The notes under the pieces are model-generated. The model did no database searches. It was not told the DNA's origin and was given only the letters and a program-made list of their open reading frames with translations. From NCBI RefSeq assembly GCF_023343835.1, contig NC_064435.1, forward strand, positions 58,673,634 to 58,737,633: 64,000 nt of DNA, in the 5' to 3' direction. The first letter of the stretch is position 1, and each line of letters opens with the position of its first letter. Shown one piece after another: positions 52,443-63,759 of this stretch. The stretch is from Lagopus muta. Taxonomy: Eukaryota; Chordata; Aves; Galliformes; Phasianidae. A program made the position numbers and the translations under genes.

Positions 52443-55400
52443 GACAGTTAAGCTATAAAAATATGATTGTGTCCTTTTGTTTCTTTTTTTAGGAAGAGAA
52501 AATGAGTCCTAGAAGAATTTAAACTGTGTGAAAACTTAGTCTTCCCTAATAAAATGAGGTAGTGACATTTTAGGATCATCCAGAACAATGAGTGTAGAAG
52601 AGAGTGCCATTTATTCCTTCGAGTCTTAAATCTTCATTAAATATCAGTTTCTCTCCACAGTTTGGGTATTGTTTTGTTTCTTATTTCCAGTTATTTTTTA
52701 TGGGAATTTAGAAGTCTAAGAAGGTGCTTCCTAGCCTGCTTGTCTGAACTAGCTTGGGATGAATAAGGTGTTAGTCAGTAAAAGAATGCATGAGAAAGAG
52801 ACTGTTTTCTATACTGCTGTAATTCTTCTTGATAGTACCCTTGTATTTTGCAGATCTGATGTTTGCAACAGTTGCATGACCCCATTGCTGTGGTTATGAG
52901 CCTTTTAAAAAGGGCTTGTCCTGGCAATATTATGTTTTTTTGTCTTTCTTTTAAACTAGAAAAAAAATCTTAATTTTAAGTGGGCAAGAATTGTAGTGGG
53001 GCAGGAAAGGAGATGAAACCCAGTGAAATCAGTAGCTGAGCCACAGGCACCAGGGAGGTTGGTAGGTACACTGCCTCCAAAGCTGATGTTCCCAGCTCTG
53101 GGATGTTTTTTCCTTCTAAACAGGAAAACAAGTTATATATGCTGCAAAAATGTGATTAGCAGATACCTGCATGCAGTATAATAAACAATTCTTGTCTGCT
53201 GTCAGTTTTGCCTGCAGCCATGGAAGGAGGATGATTCTGGAATGAACAGAGCACTGTGGCAGGTGGCAGAAAGCAGCAGGAGGGAGAGTCTAACAGCATG
53301 CTAAATTTGGTTTCCCTTGGGCAAGCTGCAGGCTGCATTAGCTGGGTGACAAAGGTTCTGCCTGCCCAGTCTCTCTCCTCTGCTGCCTGTTCCGCTGAGC
53401 TCAGGGGTGGTCTTCACTGCTGGTGATGCTATTCCTGAAATTAGGAAAAGGTTCTGTTTTAGGATCTGTATCTACAGGGTGGTGTTCTGACCAGGTGCAG
53501 TACTGCTGCTCCTCCAAAGCTTTCCATTGGACCTATGGATTACCTTTATTTTATGCTCCCTATCGCGGTGCCTTTCCAAGCTTCATTTGCAGTTTCTTCA
53601 GAGACTCCTGTGAGACTTTTTTTTTTTTTTCCTGTCAGATGTATAAAGATTTTGAATGAATGTGATCCTTAGGTGATTTTCTTTCATTGCTTTGTGTTTT
53701 TTCAAATATTGTAGCTATGAAAAATAGAGTGATATTTTCCCAAATTTGCTCTGTGGTTCAATCTCTGTTTACCTTTATCTTCCAAACTTCAAACATGTGC
53801 AAAAGTAACTAATTTTTCTGGTACTGTGTGGGAAACAGTCACGTTTGGTACTCAGAGGCAGTAAGAATCTTATTAAAGCAGTGGATACTGTTATTTTCTT
53901 AGATTAGTAGGAGTTAACTTTAGCTTGGCCTCTTCATTTTTGTTTGGTTGTTTTTTTGCTTTGCATTGGGTGTAGACATTTTATTTTGGAAATAAAATAT
54001 TTCCTTTGCCAATGTATAGGGAGCAAGCAGTCAACATCTGCTTGATCTTCTGAATGAACTGAAGAGGTCCCACATCTTTTTGCAGGTCAAAAAATGAGCT
54101 AAATAATTAAGCCAAAACTCAAAACCTGCAACTTTCTGTTGCTTCAGTGCTGTATCTTTTGGCATAATGTGGTTTGTGCAAGGAAGCAAGGGGAGAGGGG
54201 TCATTGCACATGAAAATTAAATAGGAAGAGGACCCTGATAATCTTCTTCCTTTAAATGAAGATTGTCTTGGCAACATTGTCCCAGGGAGAAAAAGAAACC
54301 CAAACAAAGACCATTCTGGTAGAGATAAATGTGATATCTAAGGAGAATGTACCTCAGATATAATGACAGCGGACTTAGCAAAACAACTGAAAAGCCTCCC
54401 AAACAAGCTAGAGGCCACAACTTCACCTATAAAACAAGGAATCTGAGAGTTGCTTTTTGGCTTACTAAGAGGGGGCTGTGTGAGGGCTTGCAGGAGGTGA
54501 GGATCACTTAGAGAGGTACAGGCTTGGACACTTGCTTACATTTGTTGGCATCCTCTTCCTCCTAAAGATGGAAAAATCCTCTCAGATTAAGATTTGGAGC
54601 AGCACTGCTATTCCAACATAAAGAGTCTTCTGCCAAGGAGGGAAGAGGTTCAGCAAGGGAACAGTGGCCTCTGATGACAAGCAGAGAGAAGTGCAGGAGG
54701 CTGCATATTAAATTCCAGAGTGATTGTCCCCATCCTTGATGCAAGTGGCTTTGAAATATCTCCTGTGTGTGTCTGCCACTGCAAAGAGAGCCTGCACCTA
54801 ATGCAATTATACTTTTGCTTGCTGTAACATGCAAGACTAAGGAACAAAATAATGTTCGCTGTCGTGAATGAGAGCAGAATACTTTGAATTTGATAAATGT
54901 GTCGAGTGTAGAGATGTGCATTTGTATTCCTTTGATTTTAATCCTAATCAGATAATGAATGCTTGCTAGATAGGGAAGTATCTAAGTGGGAATTTACCTT
55001 TTTAATACTGAATCACTGTAGGAGGTTGCTTCTCACAGAACAGCAGTTTGGTAGGGGTTAGGCTAGAGTAGGGTGGTGATCTCAAACTTTATTTCTAGCT
55101 CAGTTATTTGCTGATATTTGTTTTCAAAAATGTCTCTGTGTTTACGAAAAGTGGGGAAAAAAATCATTTTAAAAACAAATGAACTGAGATTTAAGATAGT
55201 GAGAATGATATGCTCTCATATTGATTTGGTCTTGGTGCTTCTGAAGCCCCATTGAATGTCATACCTAAGCTGTAATGTTCAGGTGGTCTTCCAAAGGCTG
55301 ATGAGGTTGTATCAAAAGGAACTGACACAGCAATGTAGTGGAAGAGAGTAGTTAAGCATGTGTGTGTGTGCATGCACACCTGAGTGTGTTACTTGTCCTT

Positions 55401-58400
55401 CTAATGGAATAGCTTCTACAGCTGCTCTACCTGCAGTGTTTTTTGGATTGGTATTCCAGAGGTTGCTGGAGGCAGACAGATGATTTTAATATTCCTGTAA
55501 TGTGGAATGCTGTGTTAGCATTTAGATAACCTTATTTTTTCCCCCTTAAACGCTCCTTGATGAGTGATACTGGCACAGGACTCCTGCCTCCCTGAGCCAT
55601 AGTTCACTTCATATCTGTTTCCTCTGTAAATCCCTTTGCATGTGGTCAGCTTGCAAGTCGCTAGTGAGAGCCTGCCAGCTTATATGTTGTCTGATTGCTT
55701 TCACAAATGTGGCTGACTTTGATCTTTCTGAGAAAATAGACACTGAATACAACTCATGTAAAGCACAGACGGTGTCTGTAGAGGGGATGTGGAAAGGTAG
55801 AAGGGTTAACCATGACATGTTCTCTTGAAATGGTTTTATGACTGCTGCAAATTTGAATGTTCTGTAATAGAGATCTGCTGGATTGAGGGGTTACCCTTCG
55901 CTATTAATGACTCATTGGCCTCCTTCCCAAGCTGCCTGAAGTGCTGCTCTCCCTAGTGGAAGTAATTTTGTCTTTGAAGTACTTTCCAGAGCTGTCAACT
56001 AATGTTCCACAGTTCCCAGAGGAAATAATGAGCCATGAGTGTATGTACACTGAAAAAATGGACTCTGAAATGAACTGTTCCTATAGGAGCCTGGCAGTCT
56101 GCTTCTCTGTGGAATTCAGCTTGTTTATACAATCTTATCTGGCTAAGCTTTGGTATTTCATCTGGCAGGCAGCTCCTATGAAAAGCAGCTGTCCAAGCAA
56201 TGGGAGTGGTGCTCCTGGTGGCTTTTTCAGAAGGTCTATAATTTCTTCCTTCATGTAAATTAAAGAAATACAATACCCTTTTGGCTACAACCAGATGCTC
56301 TAAGCAGTTTTCTTACCCTTATAAATAGCTCTTTAAGTGTGCTGTGCTGTACTCTGTGACTTAAGAATAGGATTCATGACGGCAACCAGGAAGAAGGCAT
56401 AATGTATTTTGTAAGTCATGAGTTGATAACAAAATTGTTGGAGGAGTAAATACCTCAAAAATGTGGGCGTCTGTAACTTTTTAGATATGTTTTAAAAGAA
56501 ATTCGTTAAGTAAAATATCCATACTTGAAAGCAAAAACCACCTTTATTGGTTTTACCGTTGCTGGACAAGAGGCAGTTCCACCAATTGAGGTGAGAAAAC
56601 ACTGTTATGAAGAAAACTTACCACAAGTGTATTTCTATATGAAGAGAGCTGTAGCATATATAATCCCTACCAGAAAGGTTCTGATGGGTAAGTAGTTAGC
56701 TATTTCAAAGAAAGGAGACAGGCAAAAAAAAAAACACAGAAAAACAACCCACAAACATTAACAGGAAGGATGCAGGCATCCAAAGTACTTAAAGTTTTTA
56801 TTGCTATTTATTGCCAGATAGCAGATTGTTCTGAAAAATGTAGTTTCTGTGGAGGACTGGTGCAGTAACTTTCAGTGCCTATAGGAAAAAAAAGAAAGAG
56901 GGTTTTTTGGGGTGTGCTTATGTGTAGGATAGAACTGGAGAGCTGATGATTGCTTTTCCAGCTGTGGTAAATGTTTTGGGTTTTTTTTCTCTAGAAAAGG
57001 TGAACAAGATGACTTGCTTCCTATTGAAGATAATGGGCCCAAATAAAGTTCAGATCTAAGTCTTTCAAAATTCAGTGGTTATCCATGATTATCCAGTTCA
57101 CAGCCTATCTGTGTCTGAAATTGTATTTTGTACAGGTGAACGTTCAGTGCAGTCTGCCAGATTGTAAAGAATGGAGGCTGTACTCAGCACCTAAAAGTTA
57201 ATTCTCCTTCTGTCATCTGTGCATCACATTTCACTCTGACCACTGTTCAAGACAGAAAAACATGACACCCTGTAAAATACGAGACATTAAGTACTGCTTA
57301 GATGTGCCACTTGATGGCACTTGTCCTGCCAGCGTGCATACAGATTTATGTAGCCTTCATTCTGCAAAAGGAAGACTTGATATTGCAACAGGAGAAACAT
57401 GAAATACAAGCTCTGTCTGGTTTATATACTGCATACTTGTCTACCTTGGGATCAGGATTCAGGCACAGTCAGTTTTGTTAGCTAGAAGGGCATTCTTGCT
57501 TGGAATCCTGCATGGTGAAGAAATTGAAAACCTAGTAACTGACCTTCATTCAAAGCGTGTTGTTGTAAATTATGCAGCGATAGGTAGTTTTCATTTTGGT
57601 CTGACACATACCACCTGAACAGTGCATAACTGGAAAGAGGTAACAGGTCACTGTTTGACCACCCTGTAGCTGCTGAAAGGTGGTGATATTTGGCTGACTT
57701 CTCCCAGTTCTGGTGAGGAAGGAAATTTTTCTTGAGATTGACTTTCTGTTGCCCCAGCAACAACTGCTGTTAAACTTCAGTATGGATACTTGGCTTTATT
57801 CCTGCTGAAAAAGTAGAAGCTTGGAATAACATGACAACCTGTTTTGTTCTAGCAGGTCGTCTTGAATACAAGCAATGCGATAATCCCTGTATTGTCAAGG
57901 AATGTATATTTTGTACTTGAATTTCTTCCAGAAAATAGTTAATTGTGTGTTACTTTTGTATGTTTTTTCCTTAAAAGCACTCCAAATTAACTCCCTTTCT
58001 CCATCCTGCAATAGATTTTAACAGTTTCACCTTTTAAAGTTGGGTCTTCATCTTTCTCAGAAGTGATCCCATGGAGAATCAGAATCAAAAACTGATGCCT
58101 GATGCTGTCTTAAAAACAGATCCAGTCAACAGTGCACTGATTTCATTTTTTAACCTTTTCCAGCCCTGGAATACTTGAATTTAAAAAGTGGTCAATAATC
58201 CAGTATAACGTAACTTCTAATCTCTCCTCCTGCCTCATGGTTCATGGTTTGGAGGAGAATTAGCATTTTTGTGGCAAACTGGGCTCTTTATTATTAGTGG
58301 TGGTGGTTATTTGGAAGTTGCCCAAAGGTCAGGAATGCTGGCAGTCATCTAGGGAGACAGATTAGTGGGCTCAGCGCAGGTGAGGAGGTCATAAAAGCAA

Positions 58401-60184
58401 AATAAGGACTTTTTTTCGTCATTGCCTTCATTGTTCAGCCAAAAGAAGCAACTTCAGACATGTCCCACCTGTACGTGTCAGATGGACCATTGTGCTTCTT
58501 TAGTTTACCTAGGACATTAATACTCAATTATGACAAGCTTGAATGTTGTGAGAATTAACTCTAGATTGTTCTTGTTATTTTAAGGAGAAGAAAACTCCTG
58601 TCAGGAAATCATCTGATCTGGTAAAATGCTTGCAGGCCAGTCTTACTCATTCAGTCTTAATAATCATATACAGAGGTGCAGGGAACAGCTACCTGGGTGT
58701 TGTCAGCAGAGAGGGGGATGACTGGGGCATGTTTAATTTTACCTGCAGTGCAATGAACTGCAGTCACCAGACTGATTTTCTGAGTCTTAATGACATACAG
58801 CTTTTGGTTTGAGTTTAGTTTTTGCGTGGTACAAGAGGCAGTTTCAAACAAAAACTTGCATGTAATGTAATTTTAACTTTACCATCTTAAAATGAAAGTC
58901 TGGGGTAAAGTTTGCCTCGGTAGCGTGCTTTTTCCAACCTTTGTTATCTAGAGATATTATTTTACTTTCTCAAGTGTTGTTATGCAGGATTAATTTATAT
59001 GAGCAAAAGCTTCACCACACTTCTGTAAACAAATTGTATTTCTGTATTTTACTGCTTGTCTTCAACAGTAAACTGAAAGCCTGTTAGTTTTTATCTGAAT
59101 AGTGTTAGCATGTTTAAACCCCTGGTGAAATGCTTTTCTAGCTAGTATTGTGCTTCATGTTCAAAATATGCACAGTATGTCTAATGTGAACTGCAGTAGC
59201 ACATTTTTTTTACACTAGGTAATTCATGAATATTTAGGTATTTTTTGCAAAGCACAAAATGAGTTTCTTACATGGAATAACGTGACAGTGGGCATTTATG
59301 TATTGTTCAGCTGGTTTAAAGAAGATCACTTTGCACATGCCCTGGAAGTGCATTGAATACATTGACAGAGACCAAAGTATTTTAATTTCTGCAGTAGATC
59401 TGACAAAGGCTGCTTTCCTCTGGATTTTTCTCAAGAGTGGGAGGGTTTGTGCAAGCCCGCATCTGTTCTGTGCTCCTCAGCATATGGACTATGCAACAGG
59501 GCACTTTCTCTCTCCCCTCTTCTATTCTGCTTGGCACCTTACTTCCACAATTTTTCTTTTTTCTGTTTTAAATTTAACACTTTAGCACTTCCTGTGGCTG
59601 TCAAATTCTTCAGAAATTAAAATATTCCAAAGAGAAGAGTGCAGCGTTGATAGGTGTGTATTAACATAAATCCCTCAGTGAAAGTGGCTAGGCTAAAAAT
59701 ACATATCCAGCTAACTCTCTCATACCCTGCTTTTGTGTTTGTGCTTGAGGTCTGCTATCAGTTAATGCTGTGACGGATATTAAAGTATTCTTTCATTCAG
59801 GCTTTTGTATTAGGAATTGTATACACATTTTTCTCCATGTGACATATATGTATAAAATTACTATCTAACTCTGAAAATACAGTGTCATATAAGAAGGTGT
59901 ATCAGGCTTGCAGCTGCAAGTAATTGCATTCCATGCAAGAGTATGAAATCAGAAGTCTCCTTCCTCAAAATGTGGAAGAAATATGGATAAGGCATTGGAA
60001 ACAGCTAATTCATTCTGAATGATGTGTCAATGGACTTAAACTGAAACAAAGGTGAGGGTAAGCAGAAGAATTTGACTTCTTCCGTATTATTGGGAGTACA
60101 GCTTCAGTGAACCAGAGTTAGGAGGGAAAACTCCCTGCAGTTTGAATCATTCTGTTTGATACAGTGGTACGTTTTATCTTTCAG

Positions 60185-61044
60185 ATGAAGTGGACTACAG
60201 TAATTTTGGGACCAACACGTTGTCAAGGAAGAAGAAGGCTCTGGTGACACTCCGTAACGACAACCTCCGCCGGCGTCCTCACATTAATATTGGCATGCCT
60301 CACGATTTTAGGCCTGTGTCTTCCATAATCGATGTGGACATTCTTCCTGAAACACACAGGAGAGTGAGGCTGTATCGACACGGGTGTGAGAAACCTTTAG
60401 GATTTTACATACGCGATGGCACCAGCGTAAGGGTTACTCCTCACGGACTGGAAAAAGTACCTGGTATCTTCATCTCTCGTATGGTTCCTGGGGGCTTAGC
60501 AGAGAGCACAGGCTTGTTGGCTGTAAACGATGAAGTCCTGGAAGTTAACGGCATTGAAGTAGCAGGAAAGACTCTCGACCAAGTCACAGACATGATGATT
60601 GCTAACAGCCATAACCTTATTATCACGGTCAAGCCAGCGAACCAGAGGAACAATATTATTCGGAGCAGTAGGATGTCTGGTAGCTCTGGGCAGTCTACAG
60701 ACAGCACCGCTAGTCACCACAGCTTGCCTACATCTCACGTACTGCAGAACTTCCACCCTGATGAAATGGAGAGTGACGAAGAGGCTGACATTGTCATCGA
60801 GGGCAGTCTGGAGCCGCAGCACATTCCCAAACTGCACAGCCTTACTTCCAGTAGCCTCTCTAGAATCAATGGCAGCAGCCTTAGCCACAGACTTCAAAGG
60901 GACCTGGTGCTCAACAACAACTCTGGCCGAGAAAGCAATGGCAGCATCCACAAATTACTCAGTTCCTTAAAAACTGATCCCAGACACAGTCTGGTCATTC
61001 CCCGAGGAGGAATTGAGGAGGATGGCACAGTTATTACGCTTTAG
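60185..61044 (+). CDS. PARD6G: PARD6G coding exon 3 (semi-CRIB, PDZ and C-terminus, residues 99-384)
   Basis: Terminal coding exon, entered in phase 1 (G + AT = Asp99) and closed by TAG at 61042. Three parts are clear. The semi-CRIB, residues about 133-151 ([15 protein letters not shown]), binds GTP-loaded Cdc42/Rac with help from the PDZ. The PDZ domain, about 158-250, has carboxylate loop PLGFYI (169-174) and the helix-adjacent motif [11 protein letters not shown] (229-239). The C-terminus ends GTVITL, a hydrophobic PDZ ligand of the kind by which Par-6 contacts Par-3. Between PDZ and C-terminus lies a Ser/Asn-rich tail with VLQNFHPDE and LKTDPRHSL, phrases shared with human PARD6G. Total length is 384 residues against about 376 in human. 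Par-6 links Cdc42, aPKC, Par-3 and Lgl to set apical-basal polarity. The frame is intact. Confidence 0.97.
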
Positions 61045-62965
61045 TAGCAATTGCTGCAACTCTTTTCAGTCTTAAGTGCCAATGGGGACAATTGACTCTT
61101 AAAACTTGTTATGCACAAAACAGAGCTGATATTCTCATAGACCTCACAGGTGCAGAATATTTTTGCTGTCTAGGAAACATGGCATTTGGAGTTAGACAGA
61201 AGACTGCCATGCACTGCAAAATTGATCAGGAGAATGCCAGAGTGTGAAAGCTGGTTTATATCTCAGTCCTTAAGTAAGAGGGCAGATTAGTTGTAGTTTG
61301 TATAAATCTAAGCAGTTTTACAAGCTACCACTGGCAGTGCTACATGCTTGGGTTTGAATGCATGGGTGGATGTATTTATACACGCATGTATATGAGTTAG
61401 GTTTTAATAGTAATAACAAATGTCTATTTGAAGTGGAATCTGTTTTTCCTCTGATATGAGTTTTAAAAGAGCTCTTCTCAATAGCATTACATACAGACCT
61501 TCTGCTAATTTGTTTATACCACATTTGCAGTGTTATGTCTAAACCAGACAAGCTCTGTAAAAGTAGTTTTCTGCCGTAGTGGTAACAACGGTAGGGAGAT
61601 GCTGCAAATGCATTTCCCAAATGAAAAAATGTATGTGTTTTTTAAAGTGTAGGGAGAGGAGGTTAGAGGGTGATGTTATTGCTTTGGGATCAGCACCACC
61701 TGCTGGTCAGAGGCAGATCTGCCTGCAACACAGATTTATACTATGTGGGAAAACAAAATCATGACAATGAGAGCTTAAAACTGTTCATTATGTGTCAAAT
61801 GTATTATTTTTGATATTTATTAGATAATACCTCTTTTTCAAATTTTCTCACCATCTCTTTTTCAGTATCAAGTTCATGTGAATTCTAGGGATACATTACA
61901 CGCAAGAAGGTGAAAAGAAATGGAAGAGTGCTAGGACTGTTTCCTTCCCCACCAAGATAGGTTCTTGCTGTATACAGCCTAAATCCTGGAGGTCCTTTCT
62001 TACCAAAATTTGGCCAATTGCTATACCAAGGAGGGATGCTGACTGTCTTTCAAACCTAACTTAGAATAGTTCTATTGTTTTTGAACTCTTCTAGTAATCA
62101 TAAAGCTTTATGTCTACACTTGATTTCTAGAAACTTACAATATGCTGGATGTTGGCGGTGGCCAGACATCCCTACTGGATGCTAGTTAAGGGGTAACCAG
62201 TGACTGCTGAGTGGATAACTGCTCACATCTGAAATGCCGTGAATTTGTTAAAATGATCAAATCTAAAGTATTTTGTTACATCTCAATCAGTGTAAGGAGC
62301 AAAATATAAATGTTTTACAATGTATTTTTCTACTTTTAGCTTGTCTTTTTCTTTTTGTTTTTAACTTTGTAGTACATTAAAGGTTTTTTTATATGGTGAA
62401 ATAGACATTTCTTAAATATTGTATGAATATGAAAATTCAGAAGTCTTGGTTTGAAAAAAAAAATTACATTCCATTTTGGAATATGTAATGACTGGACAAA
62501 GGATATGTGGACTAATTGATTATTGCTAATTTAGAATGCCTGTGGAACAACCAGTCTTCTGCTCATTGTTAAGTATGTTTGGGACATTGAACTTAGTATG
62601 TTTCTTTTAGATTTGCTTTAAAAGTTTATTTTAAAACTCTTTAATTAAACCTTTTCTAGGTGTCACAGCAGTTATAGAGCTATACTTATTTTTCCCAGCA
62701 CAGTAAGAATAGCACATTGATCCTATGTCTTAAATACATGTTTGTACTTTACCAAAGGTTTTCATTAAAAGAAAAAAGTGATTATATTGGTGCAGTAAAA
62801 AACTGAATAGCTGGATACGCTTCAGTCAGTCACACCATCTTATCAGGAGGGTTTTGTTACACCTTCTTTAAATAAGTTGTTTTGCCTGGCTGAGGGTTAC
62901 TCATTTTGCCTTATTTAACTGATGAAATTGTGACCTATCTGCAATAAAATGTGCACTAAGCTTAC
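61045..62965 (+). other. PARD6G: PARD6G 3' UTR
   Basis: About 1.9 kb of AT-rich sequence between the TAG and the canonical polyadenylation signal at 62943. It carries scattered ATTTA pentamers and weaker ATTAAA hexamers at 62376, 62644 and 62764 that could give shorter transcripts. No other gene is seen. The end is inferred from the signal position, not from cDNA. Confidence 0.75.
62943..62948 (+). terminator. PARD6G: Polyadenylation signal AATAAA
   Basis: Canonical hexamer in 'gcaataaaatgtgc', followed within 30 bp by U/GU-rich 'cttacttctgtgctat'. It is the first canonical AATAAA after the PARD6G stop that I can find, and it falls before the next CpG island, so it is the likely main cleavage site (near 62965). 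Confidence 0.7.
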
Positions 62966-63639
62966 TTCTGTGCTATATCCTTTCCCTTATCCTGAAGGGC
63001 AGGAGTACAGTACTTCTGTAGGAGTATCACACTTCCTTGGTGAAACGAGGTATGTTTTTTGGGTACGTTTTTGACAACTTCAGATTACCATTTCAGGGTT
63101 GCCTCTTGCTGCAACCGTGCAGTGAAAACCAAAAGCACCAATGTTTCTTCCCGTATCTTCCCGTCCTGCCTTATGAATGGTACTGTTGCATTGATCCCCG
63201 TGGGGGCTCTGCTCTTTGTAGCAAGGCTTTCTTTGAGACTCCAGTCTTCCTTCAGGCCTTCACCTGGTTCTGTCTCCTCAGGAAAAGCTTAAGGCACCTT
63301 TCTCATGGTGAGGTGCGGCAGCTCTGCTGGGAGGAGGCTGGGTGTCTCTCCAGCTCATGCGCTGTTAGAAAATACCCAAATCTGGTTCTGCATGCGGAGG
63401 GGGAGACAGTGCTGAGGTGGGAAATGCAGCTTAGTGGAGAGGAGTGGCGGGGCGTCACAGGGGCGGAGCAGTGACAGAATTGCAAACATTGTCTTCATTT
63501 GCATCAACTAGAAAAAAGAAAACAACCAAACAGCCTCAAACCCCCCGCTTCTGTTTTTGCATGCACCATCCTACAAACGCAAGTCCTGTGTGTGGATATC
63601 GATGATCTCCGTGCAGGTTAGCTCTCGCTAGCAGGAGCC
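62966..63639. other. Short intergenic gap between PARD6G and BLOC1S4
   Basis: Roughly 0.7 kb with no supported gene. A 145-codon + strand frame (63037-63474) has no family resemblance and ends before the promoter. CpG content starts to climb at about 63440, with GGGGCGG at 63459-63465. The two genes are therefore tandem and closely spaced. Confidence 0.6.
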
Positions 63640-63705
63640 TCCAGAGGGAGCGGGGCCGCAAAGCCCTGTGGTTCCGTAAGCAGCGGGGCCACCCCCGGCG
63701 GCCAC

Positions 63706-63715
63706 GGGGCGGGGC
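63706..63715 (+). promoter_or_regulatory. GC box (Sp1-type)
   Basis: GGGGCGGGGC, a perfect Sp1-type GC box, about 45 bp upstream of the BLOC1S4 ATG. Confidence 0.75.
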
Positions 63716-63731
63716 GCGAGGCGGGGACACC

Positions 63732-63741
63732 GCGCATGCGC
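63732..63741. promoter_or_regulatory. NRF1 palindrome
   Basis: GCGCATGCGC, the full palindromic core recognised by nuclear respiratory factor 1, which commonly sits close to transcription starts of housekeeping CpG-island genes. It is 17 bp upstream of the BLOC1S4 ATG. The ATG inside it is followed in frame by CGC but is not the BLOC1S4 frame start. Confidence 0.75.
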
Positions 63742-63751
63742 CGGCGGCAGC

Positions 63752-63759
63752 TCACGTGA
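63752..63759. promoter_or_regulatory. CLEAR/M-box E-box TCACGTGA
   Basis: Perfect eight-base palindrome TCACGTGA, the core of the CLEAR motif bound by TFEB/TFE3 and of the MITF M-box. Its last A is the A of the presumed BLOC1S4 start codon. Factor binding is inferred from the motif alone; USF and MYC/MAX also bind CACGTG. Confidence 0.65.

Larger units (their letters stand above)
16817..60184 (+). other. PARD6G: PARD6G intron 2 (43.4 kb)
   Basis: A phase-1 intron from GTAAGATG to 'ttttatctttcag'. It contains CR1 fragments, microsatellites and T homopolymers listed separately. Otherwise it is AT-leaning, CpG-poor sequence without a secondary CpG island. Open frames up to 175 codons occur on both strands, but at this composition such lengths are expected by chance. 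I find no exon of PARD6G, no processed pseudogene and no RNA gene that I can defend. Human PARD6G also has three coding exons (from memory), so a single large second intron is expected. Confidence 0.9.

Noticed and set aside
60496-60951. 151-codon - strand frame and 123-codon + strand frame within exon 3
   Set aside because: Shadows of the strongly conserved PARD6G coding exon in other frames.
6143-61044. Assignment of the gene to PARD6A or PARD6B
   Set aside because: The MNRSFNKSQTLR start, [12 protein letters not shown] in PB1 and VLQNFHPDE and DPRHSL in the tail match PARD6G; PARD6B has a different N-terminus and tail.
63037-63474. 145-codon + strand frame between PARD6G and BLOC1S4
   Set aside because: Cysteine- and tryptophan-rich with no recognisable homologue; it lies between the PARD6G poly(A) site and the next promoter.
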